Shown here: positions 21,394-32,202 of the stretch, piece after piece
Layout of the letters: each line of letters opens with the position of its first letter
How positions within the stretch are numbered: the first letter of the stretch is position 1
From: Molanna angustata
Lineage: Eukaryota > Arthropoda > Insecta > Trichoptera > Molannidae
DNA: 64,000 bases
Direction: 5' to 3'
Assembly: GCA_963576475.1 (NCBI GenBank)
Contig: OY754984.1
Location: 20,299,215-20,363,214 of the forward strand
Notes under the pieces: model-generated
Databases searched by the model: none
What the model was told of the DNA's origin: nothing
What the model saw: the letters and a program-made list of their open reading frames with translations, nothing else
Program-made: the position numbers and the translations under genes

Positions 21394-23543
21394 GTTTTTG
21401 TTTAATTACTTACATATTTAATTCCCTAGTTACATGTTATAGTGTAAGAGCCCACGATTTAAGACTTATGTCATTTTGTATAGTCGGCCCATACAAAATT
21501 GATGTATTTTAAAATTCCGTTCTTTTTTTTGTAAAAGTATATACCACAACAGGTAACAACGATTGGCTAATATGAACCCTGAGTTGTGATGGCTTTCGAG
21601 ATAACAACCTTCAAAATGTATAAAGAGCGATTTTAAATTGTTGTATCTTAAAATGTGTCTGTCGGGAGGTATCCACCAACCAATGTGTCTAGCGATGGAC
21701 GACGTGATTTCTAATAGTCTTCCGTAGTAAACATTTAAAAAAAATCAGCCTTTATATTATGACGTAAATTTGGCTCTCGCTGGGACTTGGTCCATTATTA
21801 TCTTAATTATCTTATGATCGCCGACCTCCGCAGAACAGAAGGCACTTGAATAAGAAGTCTTTAATTAACAAACATTTTTAAATATCAATATTTTTTGATG
21901 ATTTTTTTCATCAATTTAAAATGCAGTTTTTTTTTCAATTCAATTCGTTAGTATTTGTTCGATGCTTGTATTCTGTCTTTCAAGAGTGTTTGAAAAACAT
22001 CATCCGCAGTCTGTAGAGTGATTATGTAAACACATAATTACCCTTACGTGACTTGATGTTATTGAATCAACGTTCAATCTCCAGCAAACGATGTGCATTT
22101 ATCGCAACTTTTTTCATTCGGTTCTCAGCAAGATAGCCATCTTAACTCTTAACTATTCAGATTCATCGTCTGAATTGAACGACGCGTCTCCTAGCTTGTT
22201 TTTTGCTGCTCCCCAGAGACTGGCGTGTGACCCTGAATCTATTGTATAATATTTGTGCATATCATCATCAATCGTTGGTTCTTGTGCCATCCAGTCACCA
22301 TTCACCGCCAATAATGTTATTAGACTCCTCAGCCGCAACAGTTGTCGTTGTTACAAATTAGAAAATTGTAGCGATTCATTTGGTTGTCAAGTATGTTTAT
22401 TATGTTGTGCCGGTCCGTCTTTGATGTTGATATCTATTAAGTCATCACAACATATGTTTAAAGCTCTGCATTTCCTGATCAATCAGCTAGACTATGGAAT
22501 AGTTTAAGAAGTGATAAAATACTAACTGAAGACTTTGTAATCTTTCTGCGTCTTTCAAATCCAACTTTCCACTTCGTTTTTGATGTAGAGACTAATTCAC
22601 TTGATTTGTCTCACTGTTGTTTAAAAACGACCATGTATCGAATTAACTTTGCTTGGGTCGGCTTGAAGAGAATTCCTTACATCAATAAACCTTGTTGGGT
22701 AAAATTACACTTCATTGTACATAAATACATATATAGTAGCTCTTCATCTGGATCTCATCATTTAGGCCTTTGAATAACTGGAATGTTCCGTGTAAGGAAC
22801 TGAATCAAACATATTTCTCACATTTTATTGCCGTAATTTTTCAGATCTTTTTACAAAATGTGTGGAAATGTGTTTTAAAAGAACCGTTTTTATACATGTT
22901 CGGAACAGTGTGTCTGTTTCTGTCTAATCTAATGACGGAATTCATCAGGAATCCTAAAACTTTTCTCGAAGTTGAACATTTTAAAGAAATAGGTCATGGC
23001 GTTTCAAACAATGTGTTTAAAATATGTGTTCTATTTTGAAGCCATTCGAACTGTTGCTGTCGGATAATTAATTTCCGCTATTCGTCAATTTACGCAAATG
23101 GTTTTATGATAAATCTGTATTTTTGTGCTAATTTAGTTACTTGGTGTTGGTTTCCTTCCAAGATTATGTTACCATGCAACTTCTATTAATTTTAGCGGAA
23201 TGTAAATTGAGGTACATATTATAATGTATACACGCTACGACCGTTGGGTCTTGACTGTCTACAGTTAGCAGGGAATAATAATGATAACTTTGCAACGCTT
23301 AAACCGTAAAATCCGCTGTCACCTCGAGCCCTTTAGAAATGTATAAGAGATGAGAGACAGTCCCCGAAGAGATAAATTACTCTCGACTACAATGTGGGTG
23401 TTTCCGTGCGGCTCTGTTTTGACTGACTTTAATTTTATACCAAGAGGAAGCATTGTTTTTGAGATATGGCTTAACAAATCGTAACATTTATCTACTAGGT
23501 ACTTGTGTTAAATTCTTTATAAAATTTAATACAATAATTGTTT
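21394..23543. other. unassigned interval
   Basis: No recognised gene or repeat family. A 61-codon minus-strand frame at 22153-22338 ends in an acidic SDDESE tail and might be a fragment of a host or element protein, but I cannot name it. The rest is plain AT-rich DNA. Confidence 0.4.
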
Positions 23544-23547
23544 TTAA

Positions 23548-24228
23548 GAGGGTGATTGCTGCCAACGTACCTATTATTTCAATTTGAATTTGCATCATTA
23601 CTACACAACGAATCATTTTGAAAAAAATAACCTTGTTTGGATATTAATATAGAGAAATATACCTTAACTTTTCAATTATGTTCTGTATATATTCTTGTAG
23701 GAAAATAATAAGCATACCCCGATTTTTGACATTTATATTAAATTTCTAAAAAACTATAAGGTATAGAGCATTATATTTTTTTATAAATTAAAGAAGATCA
23801 AAATATCTGGAAAAATACGATGTAACGGTTCATTAATGCATCAGGTTAAGTTAATAACCCAAAAAGCTTTTATTTCGCAATGGCGCTGAATGGAAAATAA
23901 ATGTTTTTTAGGTTTATTTACTAAACCTGAAGCATTAATGCAACGTCACATCATATTTTTCCATATATTTTTATCTTCTTTAATTTAAAAAAAAATATTT
24001 TTATCTAAGCCTTATATTTTATTAAAAATATAAGATAAACGTTGAAACTCGGGGTATGCCATTACTTTTCTACAAAAATTTATACAGAACATTATCAAAA
24101 AGTAAAGATATATTTTTCTTTAATAATACCCAAACTATCTAAATTATTTTTTTCAAGACGATTTGATAAGAAATAATGATGGTATATCAAATTGAAAAAT
24201 AGGTACGTTGGCAGCAGTCCCCCCCCCC
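23548..24228. mobile_element. piggyBac-type MITE, copy A
   Basis: Flanked by TTAA on both sides (23544-23547 and 24229-24232), the hallmark of piggyBac insertion. The ends GAGGGTGATTGCTGCC and (reverse complement) a G-run plus GACTGCTGCC share GCTGCCAACGTACCTATT. The two halves pair over most of 681 bp around a centre near 23890. No transposase is encoded. Related copies lie at 32203 and 48809. Confidence 0.88.
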
Positions 24229-24539
24229 TTAATGGATTCCTAATTTAGAGGAGACACAAATTTACAAATTTAAGTTGTCGTAGATCCAACTTACAAAATA
24301 CAGAGTTGTTTATTTTCGAGTTATTTTTTTGCTGATCCCATAGCTATGTTTGATATAAGACCGAGCTCTATGATCTTTGCCAGGACATCAGCGTTGTCAA
24401 GTTCATTAAGATTGTCACACTACGCTGCGGAGCTTCTCATGAAGTTGATTAAACTAAGATAAGATTAGCTTCAGACTTTAGCAATCTTTGAGGTTAAAAT
24501 GAATTGAATAATCATATTAATTTATCCGTGTAGAATAAA

Positions 24540-25215
24540 AGTAGAGAACGAATGGCTAGAACAAGTAGAGGAATATTTATAGGAGTATGTTTGAACGGAA
24601 TGGAAGACATGGTAAAGACATTGAAAGAAGAGTTATGGCAGGTAATAGAATAAACGGAGCTCTCAGACCAGTAATGTCCGATCCAAGCATCTCAATGGAG
24701 GCCAAAAATGCCATACATAATGCAATTGTAGTGCCCACTTTGATGTATGCCAGTGAAACATGGACGTGGCAAAAGACGCATGAAAGTAGAATAAATGCTG
24801 TTGAAATGAGATCACTAAGAAGAGTATGTAATAGAACGACATATGATAGAATAAAAAATGAGGACATAAGGAGGGAATGCAAGATGAAGAAGAGTATTAT
24901 AAGTAAAATGAAAGTGAATTCCTTGAGGTGGTTTGGACATATTGAAAGAATGAATGATGAACGAGTGACCAAAAAAATATACCTACATGGGTGTAAGAGA
25001 TGGAGTGAATAGCAGGGGCCGCCCCAGAAAGAGATGGCATGACCACGTGAATGATATTTTGAAAGAAGGAAACATAAGAAGCTTGAATAATCGACGAGCA
25101 TGTATGAGACAATGCATGGATGTAAAGGAAGCTAGGAATGTGTGCAAAAATAGAGGAGTATGGCGCTCGGTTCTCTCTGCTTACCCCGTAAGGGATATGG
25201 CGTGATGGTATGTAT
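24540..25215 (+). pseudogene. LINE family X, best copy (C-terminal half and 3' end)
   Basis: Two overlapping + strand frames give, in order, ALRPVMSDPSISMEAKN, VVPTLMYASETWTWQKTHES, RVCNRTTYDRIKNEDIRR, LRWFGHIERMNDERVTKKIY, then after a frameshift near 24985 GRPRKRWHDHVNDILKEGN and WRSVLSAYPVRDMA before the stop. This is the post-catalytic C-terminal half of an insect endonuclease/reverse-transcriptase LINE protein; 'LLYASETW..' and 'RWFGH..RM..ER' are family hallmarks. Its 3' end is 'GGCGTGATGGTATGTATGTA'. It is 5' truncated and frameshifted, hence inactive. I cannot settle the clade (RTE-like or another). Confidence 0.85.
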
Positions 25216-25572
<357 letters not shown>

Positions 25573-26056
25573 TTTAAAATAAATTAAACACTTGTTTTTC
25601 TTTCTACATTTATTTTTACTCTCCAGAACGACCGTTTCGCCTGGTGAAGGCCTTTTCAACTGGTGAAGTACATGGTGTGGTTTTTTCTTATATACTATTA
25701 CATTAGATGGAATTTATACAAAGCAAAAAAGGTGGGTGGTTGTTACAGTTTAAGAATTATATCCATTTCTAATATCTTATTCTTACCTGAGAATTTTTAC
25801 CTAATTGCAGCTGTGGGGAATTGTCATCTTTGGGATATACCCACATTTATTGCCTAGGTATCTACTTACTAAATATGAGAAAAAATACACGTTGAAATAA
25901 TATCTTATATTATGCATTAATTGCTTTGGGGTGGGTGGTTGTTACAGTTAAAATATTATATCTAGTCCTAAACAATTAGGTCGTGTTGCAGCTGTAGGGG
26001 ATATTCATCAAAAATAAATGTAGAAAGAAAAACAAGTGTTTAATTTATTTTAAAAA
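25573..26056. mobile_element. inverted-repeat element, about 484 bp
   Basis: Arms of about 43 bp (25573-25617, 26009-26056) are essentially perfect inverted repeats containing TAAATTAAACACTTGTTTTT and CTTTCTACATTTATTTTT. The interior holds a direct duplication: 'GGTGGGTGGTTGTTACAGTT' at about 25732 and 25931, and 'GCAGCTGT' further on in each. No coding frame was found. This is a probable non-autonomous DNA element. Confidence 0.8.
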
Positions 26057-26159
26057 AGTAAAGCAATCTTAAATTTTAATGATTCAATGAAGAGTGAGAT
26101 AAACATTAGATTATGATCTAGTACTGATTTATACATGTTTAAGATTAAGGCAATATTAG

Positions 26160-26400
26160 AACGTATTAAGAATGTGTCCCCTGGTTGGGACATTTACACC
26201 GTATGGATTATCTGGAGCTCCCAAAGAGGGCGTTGTAGAATGACCCAACCGGTAGAAGAAGCGTATGGTGACCCAAACTACGATGGTTGGACGGCGTTGT
26301 CGGGCTATGGGGCAGCAGAACTGAAAGGTGGCAGCATACGATAGAGCAGTATGGCAGCTAAGACTCATCAAGGGTTGTGACGCTGAGGATAATGATGATG
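26160..26400 (+). pseudogene. LINE C-terminal fragment
   Basis: Shifting frames show GRCRMTQPVEEAYGDP-like residues and a closing AAKTHQGL followed by a stop and a GATGATGATGA-rich stretch. 'AKTH.GL' plus a (GAT)n segment is the usual C-terminus and early 3' UTR of one insect LINE group. It is short, frameshifted and inactive. Confidence 0.55.
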
Positions 26401-26519
26401 ATAGTTATGTTTGGCTATGTACTATGTAAAATATCAGTGCCGCCAACATTGAGAAAATAAAACAATAATATAAATGGTATTTTGATTTTAATTTTGAATT
26501 GTTTTGTAATAATATTTTT

Positions 26520-26703
26520 TTTATTTTATAATACCTCAGAACAGGCATTCAGCCTAGTGAGATATAAATAAATAAATAATCGGTGAACATTGCGCAAGCG
26601 CATAAACTGATCACGTAATCGTAAGCCCTGTAGGTGCCTTGAGTTCCTAGTTCTTCTATAATATCCCAACTTCGTCTCTATTGAGATATTAAAAAGTTTG
26701 TCA
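26520..26703 (+). repeat. LINE tail plus repeat family G, copy 1
   Basis: 26527-26578 carries 'CAGAACAGGCATTCAGCCTA' and an AAATAAATAAATAA tail, a LINE 3' end also seen at about 33985 and 56705. Next, 26579-26703 matches 27468-27593: 'GCGCAAGCGCATAAA', 'GTAGGTGCCTTGAGTTCCT' and 'CTATTGAGAT'. The class of family G is unknown. Confidence 0.55.
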
Positions 26704-27124
26704 ATATAAATATAATAATTAGATTTAAGTACCTATATATTCAAATAATATTTACCATTTATTTGTGATTAATAAACCTTGACATCTCACATCTGTCTAT
26801 TATCTACAAATCACTTGTTGTTAGTTTTTATACATTTGTACTACATAGGTACCTAAACTACATGTACATAATATGTTAGTATGTACATATATATCAGATG
26901 TGTCTATTTATGTATATTTCCTAACAGTCAATAAACATCGGCTATAGGTAATACAAACTTGTTTCTATATATGTAAGTATTATATTTTTTGTAACTTATG
27001 TCCACAACAGGATGTGTAGTAGTACTTTGTTTAGTAGTACGTCGTTTGTTTTCATTAGATTTTTATCAGATTATAATTATGTCTTCTGCATTTATTATTT
27101 ATTATTGTCGAGTATTTTTAATGT
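26704..27124. other. unassigned AT-rich DNA
   Basis: No supported feature is seen. Confidence 0.5.
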
Positions 27125-27247
27125 TGCATATACGCAAACATTGAATTTTTATAGTTACATATACGTAAACATTGGATTTTTATAGTTACATACATATACT
27201 CAAACATTGGATTTTTATAGTTACATATACGCAAACATTGGATTTTT
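27125..27247 (+). repeat. minisatellite, about 37 bp x 3-4
   Basis: Four units built on 'AAACATTGGATTTTTATAG' and 'TTACATATACGCAAAC', slightly diverged. The third is lengthened by an ACATACAT insertion. Confidence 0.85.
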
Positions 27248-27385
27248 ATTTATTTATTTAATATTGTTTCTCGGGCAACTTACAGGTACTATGTCAAATA
27301 TTAATTTAACACGCACCCAATAACAAGTTGCCACATTCTGGAGACTTACGATATTAATCGTCTCACAGATCCAGACTGAAAACAC
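27248..27385 (-). mobile_element. SINE family B, body only
   Basis: Reverse-complement match to the body of the SINE at 8646: 'CACGCACCCAATAACAAG', 'TTGCCACATTCTGGAGACTT' and 'AATCGTCTCACAGATCCAGA', with the TTTATTTATTTA tail at 27243-27260. The tRNA head is missing. Confidence 0.8.
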
Positions 27386-27467
27386 AATATTGAGATTATA
27401 ATATATAAATTATATACAACATTCAAAAATTGCATTGATAAGGGAAGATTGCAATAAGAAGGTATAA

Positions 27468-27593
27468 TTTGTGAACGTTGCGTAAGCGCATAAAGACATC
27501 CCATTAACCAGCCGATGACAGGTCGTAGGTGCCTTGAGTTCCTGGTTTTCCTGTAATATTCCAACTTGGTCTGTATTGAGATGGTAAAAAAAT
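27468..27593 (+). repeat. repeat family G, copy 2
   Basis: Second copy of the block at 26579-26703 ('GCGTAAGCGCATAAAG', 'GTAGGTGCCTTGAGTTCCTG'). Both copies are in the same orientation, about 890 bp apart. Confidence 0.6.
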
Positions 27594-27725
27594 GTCCAAA
27601 ATAAAAGTTATTGCGTTTTGGTCAGTTATCCAACCAAATAAACCGCGAAGGCCGTACTTATTTTGATGAATTGCTCATAATATTATTTCGAGTAACACGT
27701 ATAATTTTGCTTCTCTGGGCTGGAA

Positions 27726-28315
27726 ATGGTGCTAATAAATCCTCCACTTATGAATGGCGAAAAAAGTGCTTCTGATGTTAAATTTTACTTGTTCATTGTA
27801 TTTATGAATATTAATTTTTTGAGACCTAAAGACAGACTACTAATAACACACGACAGACAAACTAGATCAGTGACCAACAAACTTTTACGTACAAACAAAT
27901 TCAACAATGACTATGGACATAGGACCGAAGATGTGCTGCTGCCCAAGGTCTGGAACCCCATGCCTGCCAGCTTGAAGCAGTGTGGATCCATCGAGGAATT
28001 CAAAAAGAAAGCCAAAGGATATATATTACACAAAAATCCTCGATGGTTGATCTAAGGGGTGAGCGCGGGTTGTTCCGGACTTTGTAGGAAAAATGTAGTA
28101 TATAAATACATGTACAATATTAGTTTTTAATTGTAGTTTATATGTATATATGTATGTATGTGTATATATACGTATATACATATTTTTATATTTTTTGCAT
28201 ATTATAAAATTGTTACAATTAAGATCACAGCCAAAAATCCCCTTAAGGGATTAGGCAAAATAATATGTTTATTGTAATTATATTCTTTATTAATAAAATA
28301 AATAAAAAAAAAAAA
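27726..28315 (+). pseudogene. LINE C-terminal end plus 3' UTR
   Basis: The frame ending at 28055 reads LLRTNKFNNDYGHRTEDV, LLPKVWNPMPASLKQCGSI and EEFKKKAKGYILHKN. 'WN.LP..LK.C.SI..FK...K.YIL' is the standard C-terminal end of many CR1/Jockey-like LINE proteins, where these residues follow the reverse transcriptase. The UTR runs to a TAAAATAAATAAAA tail at about 28300-28315 and contains 'CCCCTTAAGGGATTAGGC'. The copy is 5' truncated at about 27800. The start of the open frame upstream is not family sequence. Confidence 0.8.
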
Positions 28316-28452
28316 AATTAGATTTAACTTTTTGATCGTCAGTTCTTGATGGAATTAGATTTAAATTTCTTAAAAATTTTATGAATAAAAAAAAACTTTA
28401 AAAAGATTTTAAATAGTGGAATTGATTTTGAACACGTTTTACACGTTTTTTA
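28316..28452. other. unassigned AT-rich DNA
   Basis: Nothing supported is seen. Confidence 0.4.
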
Positions 28453-28651
28453 TTTTTATTTTTTTAATTTTTTTTAATAAAAAATGAATATGTCCTTGTT
28501 AAACAAGTACATATACATCTTCCTACGTCCCCTAAAATAAGCATATAAATGCTTGTGCTATAGGTGAACGAAATCGGTCGAGGCAGGATTCGAACTCGCG
28601 ACCACTGGATTACTAGCCCAGCGCGCTAACCGCTCTGCCATCGACCCATCT
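28453..28651 (-). mobile_element. SINE family A, near full-length
   Basis: On the minus strand: a tRNA-like head with 'GATGGCAGAGCGGTTAGCG' (A box) and 'GCGAGTTCGAATCCTGCC' (B box), then 'GATTTCGTTCACCTATAGC', 'TGCTTATTTTAGGGGACG', 'AGGAAGATGTATATGTACTT' and an A-rich end. The same family occurs at 3911, 33784, 44740 and 47321. The B box and A box mark RNA polymerase III origin. It is a SINE, not a working tRNA gene. Confidence 0.9.
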
Positions 28652-29010
28652 AAATAATTATTAATATTACGCATACATATTTTCCTTATAAAAAATGTTT
28701 GTTATGGTGATATAGAATAGACAATCAATCAGTGATACAGACCAGACAGACATGGAGAACTCACTCAACCAGTGTTTGTTCAGTTCAATGATTGAGAGTT
28801 TGTCTCAATGCCGGAATAATGTTATTATTATTAGTTATATTCTACATAATGCCACTTCCGTGTATATATCTACATTATAATGTACGTAATGTTATAATCA
28901 AATAATATAATTCATTCATTCATTCAACAGCTACTTCTACCATGCGTCTTCCGTTATAATATAATGTGGATGTACCTACAGTGATTCTCAATCATAATAA
29001 TAATATTAAT
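28652..29010. other. unassigned interval
   Basis: No supported feature is seen; a short CATT-repeat stretch lies near 28912-28927. Confidence 0.45.
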
Positions 29011-29011
29011 G

Positions 29012-29225
29012 AACACTTCCTTGCACCCTGCGCAAGTGGCGAGTTTATTGCCGTATGACTATTACCTATTTATTCCAAATAACCAGTGTTTCCAGCCCAG
29101 AGAAGCAATATTTGCGTCAGAAATCAATTTAAATAAATTTCTACTCTGCTCAGAATCGAACCAAGGACAACCAACTGTGCCACGGCGGCGGTGGGCTATA
29201 TTTATTTATACTAATGATCGCGTAG
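29012..29225 (-). mobile_element. SINE family C, copy 1
   Basis: Shares with 37505-37705 'CACTTCCTTGCACCCTGC', 'AAGTGGCGAGTTTATTGCC', 'CCAGTGTTTCCAGCCCAGAG' and 'AATTTAAAT(A)GATTTCT'. The tRNA-like head at the far end (minus strand) is diverged here but clear in the 37.5-kb copy. Confidence 0.75.
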
Positions 29226-29443
29226 AGGTCAAAATTCTACTGTAATTCATAAAATTTTTACGTCTATGATAAAACCACGTTTAAAAAAATGAACAAGGGA
29301 TACAAAGTTTTTTTTTAACGTATTGCAAAGTGTTACATTTGAAGTATCTACAATTTAAATTGTTCCATAATATTTATTTACTTAACATAAAATGTTATAA
29401 TACACATAAAGATATAATTCACTAGTATAGTAATTTTCACAAA

Positions 29444-29960
29444 TAGTTTTTTTTGCAATGCCTCATCAAAAAGATCAATCTTGAGCTTGATGAGGGATAC
29501 ACTGACTAAAAATATCAAATACAAAGCAATTAAATCAAAGTCATACATAAAGTAATTAAATCATAATCACACACGAACAAAAAATCAAACAAACATTAAA
29601 AAAAGTTTAAAAATAAATGAATATTGAGGAATACAGACAATTGATACATATCAAAACACATATTCAAATGAAAAAAGGAAATACAGGCAATTGAAACATA
29701 TCAAACAACAAAATCGAAAACAACCAATTGAGAATGTTAAATGCAATTTTAATTTTTGTTTAAACTTTTTATATTCCTTTATCTGCTTTAATTCATTTAG
29801 GAGACAATCGAAACATTTTATTCCCAAATAAATGTAGTTGTTTTGTATTTGTCTTGTATTACATGTTAATTCATATATTATGTTATGAATACTTCTTTAA
29901 TATGTTCTGCATTTGAATGTATCTTTATTTGTTATATAATACAACTGCGTTTGACATTGG
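29444..29960 (-). pseudogene. LINE C-terminal fragment with structured 3' end
   Basis: The minus-strand reading YELTCNTRQIQNNYIYLGIK, then CFDCLLNELKQIKEYKKFKQ and KLKLHLTF, is the C-terminal end of a CR1/Jockey-like LINE protein ('..Y.G.K.FN.LP.EIK.....FK..LK..L'). A long 3' UTR follows and ends in a hairpin (29461-29495) and an A-run (T-run on the + strand at 29448-29455). It is 5' truncated, with the coding part only about 200 bp. Confidence 0.65.
29461..29495 (-). other. 3'-terminal stem-loop of the LINE
   Basis: CCTCATCAA and TTGATGAGG form a perfect 9-bp stem with a 17-nt loop, placed just before ATTGC and the A-run on the minus strand. Several LINE groups end in such a stem-loop, which their reverse transcriptase recognises. 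Confidence 0.6.
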
Positions 29961-30610
29961 CAATATGAAAGTAAACAACTTTTATGTATTTAATTTAATG
30001 TATTTATAACAAACACATGTAAAAAATTTTACCTTTCTGCTCTCCTCCATATAAAATTTATCCATGCTAAATCTCAAATTTCTCCGTGAGCGTCTTGAAT
30101 ATTTTCCAATAATTGTCCGTGGTCGCCTATCACTGATACCATAGCAGTCGGTTCTATATTAATTAACTGTTATAGGTATATTATGTAGATAATTATAAGT
30201 ACTTAGTATATATTTATGTTGAACAGCTGAGTTAATGGAGTGGTCTCAGGGTCGTGTGTCACTGGTACAGGGTTTTAAATTTTTGACTTCATTAAAACAT
30301 TTTTTTATTTATGAATATTTTGGTTGTTGATCATTTACTACGCTTATCTAATACATATGAACCCAACGGCCTCAAATTATATATTTTTTTGTAAATTACT
30401 CACTTAAAGTTTTGAACATTGCATTATATTTTTTTCATTTTTTTAAACATTTCGCACATATTACATAATAAGTGCACAATAGCGGGATTATTGTCATATG
30501 GCAATATCTTCCAACCAATCATATCAATTTGGTGAGGTAAATTTTGTTAAAAGAAAGAGGGAAGAGTAAGGGACAAGGATATGATAAGGAGATCAATTTA
30601 AGTGCTATTT
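29961..30610. other. unassigned AT-rich DNA
   Basis: A short minus-strand reading near 30070-30160 (VIGDHGQLLENIQDAHGEI) looks protein-like, but I cannot place it. The rest is featureless. Confidence 0.35.
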
Positions 30611-30960
30611 GAATTGTCTAACACAGCTAATAGTAATTTAGATTGAGAACTTATACTGTGTGAATTGTCTAACACAGCTAATAGTAATTTAGATTGAGAA
30701 CTTATACTGTGTGAATTGTCAATAACACAGCTAATGGTAATTTAGATTGAGAACTTATACTGTGTTATTTGAATTGTCAATAACACAGCTAATAGTAATT
30801 TAGATTGAGAACTTATACTGTGTGAATTGTCAATTACACAGCTAATAGTAATTTAGATTGAGAACTTATACTGTGTGAATTGTCAATAACACAGCTAATG
30901 GTAATTTAGATTGAGAACTTATACTGTGTTATTTGAATTGTCAATTAAGCAGCGAATAGT
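30611..30960 (+). repeat. 51/53/58-bp satellite with higher-order pattern
   Basis: Six units plus a partial seventh, each containing 'GAATTGTC', 'ACACAGCTAATAGTAATTTA' and 'GATTGAGAACTTATACTGTG'. Unit starts are 30611, 30662, 30713, 30771, 30824, 30877 and 30935, giving spacings 51, 51, 58, 53, 53, 58. Every third unit ends with an added TTATTT before the next GAATTG. Near-identical units imply recent tandem amplification of a three-unit block. Confidence 0.95.
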
Positions 30961-31412
30961 CGACGATCTGCGTTATTAATTATATAATGGTTTTATTGAT
31001 CATTTTGTTGGATTTTAATTATGACATTAACAATGAACTTTGTCCAGTAGGAAGTGTTTGTTGTCATATTATCTATAATACACACTAAGAACTTGGTCAA
31101 TTACCGATGTGTAATGAAATGATTACTAAAGGTTCAATTATTTACTTATAAATATTTCATTTTTTCCTTGGTTTGTCCACCACGTGTCGCTACTATGACT
31201 TAACATCTGATTTTATGAAACCGAGGCAGAAAGCATTTAGCAAAAGTTCATTCGGTTTGTTTATGAGGGCATTATATAAACCTAAACACCCCAAATTGAA
31301 ATCGAATTTTTAAAAAATGTTTAACAATGTGTTTCTAAAAATCTTCTTCTTTTTGTGGTGTCCTAACAGGAACCCCCGACGTTGGCGATCACTAGCGAAT
31401 CCCTCTATCATG
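30961..31412. other. unassigned interval
   Basis: 31345-31400 ('TTGTGGTGTCCTAACAGGAA', 'CCCCGACGTTGGCGATC') resembles the 3' end of an insect LINE, but no protein frame supports it. Confidence 0.35.
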
Positions 31413-31570
31413 TGCTTGATTAGAGGGCAAGTACTGCCTCGAATTAGGCACTGATTTGTAGCGCTATGCACTTAAAAACTCGTGTTGAATTCGAGGTACG
31501 TGTCCTCCAAATGCACACGGTTTAGCGACGCTAACTGTTCCTGCTAATACGTGTTCAATTCGAGGCAGTA
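31413..31570 (+). repeat. repeat family E, copy 2
   Basis: Second copy of the block at 16930-17100, same orientation, about 85-90% similar by eye. No obvious terminal repeats define its ends. Confidence 0.75.
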
Positions 31571-32017
31571 GGATATGCCGTGGGACTGAAAACGGCCCCT
31601 TCGCAGAACGCTAGTAAGAATGACAAAGAGTGCATGGCACGAAGAGTAAGTAGCTCTATAAGCTCCTCTAGACTAGTGGTCTCGGCACAATAGCGTAAAA
31701 AATGACAATAATATGCCGTGGTAGTATGAATGAATGAATTTATTGACTTATATAAATTGAGATTTTGGGTGTCGATCGTTTGTATAATATTTATGTTGTA
31801 TAATACTTAATTGTCGGCCATTTTGTTGTTTTGTTGTTGTCTTGAGCTGTTACTTAACGCAACAGAAGAGAATAACATACCTAATAATATAATATTTTGA
31901 CATTGAGGTACAAATGCAGAGGGCATCGATATGTAAATATGGAACCTGTTTGTATATAATATGTAATGTAGGTTTTTGGATGTCATTGGGGGAAATACAC
32001 GCTGGGCATGAGCCCAG
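31571..32017. other. unassigned interval
   Basis: No supported feature is seen. Confidence 0.4.
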
Positions 32018-32159
32018 TCGAAAACGCTTAACGATATCGTCAAACGCTATTTTTTTTTGTATGGGATTTGACGTTTCTTGTGGATTTTTTTTCTACAATA
32101 ACAAACGTAAAATCCCATACAAAAATATAGCGTTTGGCGATATCGTTAAGCGTTTTCGA
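32018..32159. mobile_element. small foldback element
   Basis: Arms at 32018-32078 and 32103-32159 pair almost perfectly. They start TCGAAAACGCTTAACGATAT and run through 'CAAACGCTA' and 'TGTATGGGATTT', with only about 24 nt of loop. Weaker complementarity extends about 15 bp outward (GCATGAGCCCAG against GCCCCTGAGTCA), so true ends may lie near 32003 and 32175. Both arms contain CpG-rich GATATCG. Confidence 0.8.
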
Positions 32160-32202
32160 TTTGACTCAGGGGCATTGCTTGCTTCTGATGAAAGTATATT
32201 AA

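Noticed and set aside
24577..25101. 174-codon minus-strand frame
   Set aside because: Antisense of LINE X, whose + strand reading carries the recognisable motifs.
28570..28651. tRNA gene (also at 33784, 44780, 47321, 8646)
   Set aside because: Polymerase III boxes are present, but each is followed by a shared non-tRNA body and A-rich tail and the acceptor stems do not close. They are SINEs.
30611..30960. CRISPR-like array
   Set aside because: The whole unit repeats; there are no unique spacers, and the DNA is clearly eukaryotic. It is a satellite.
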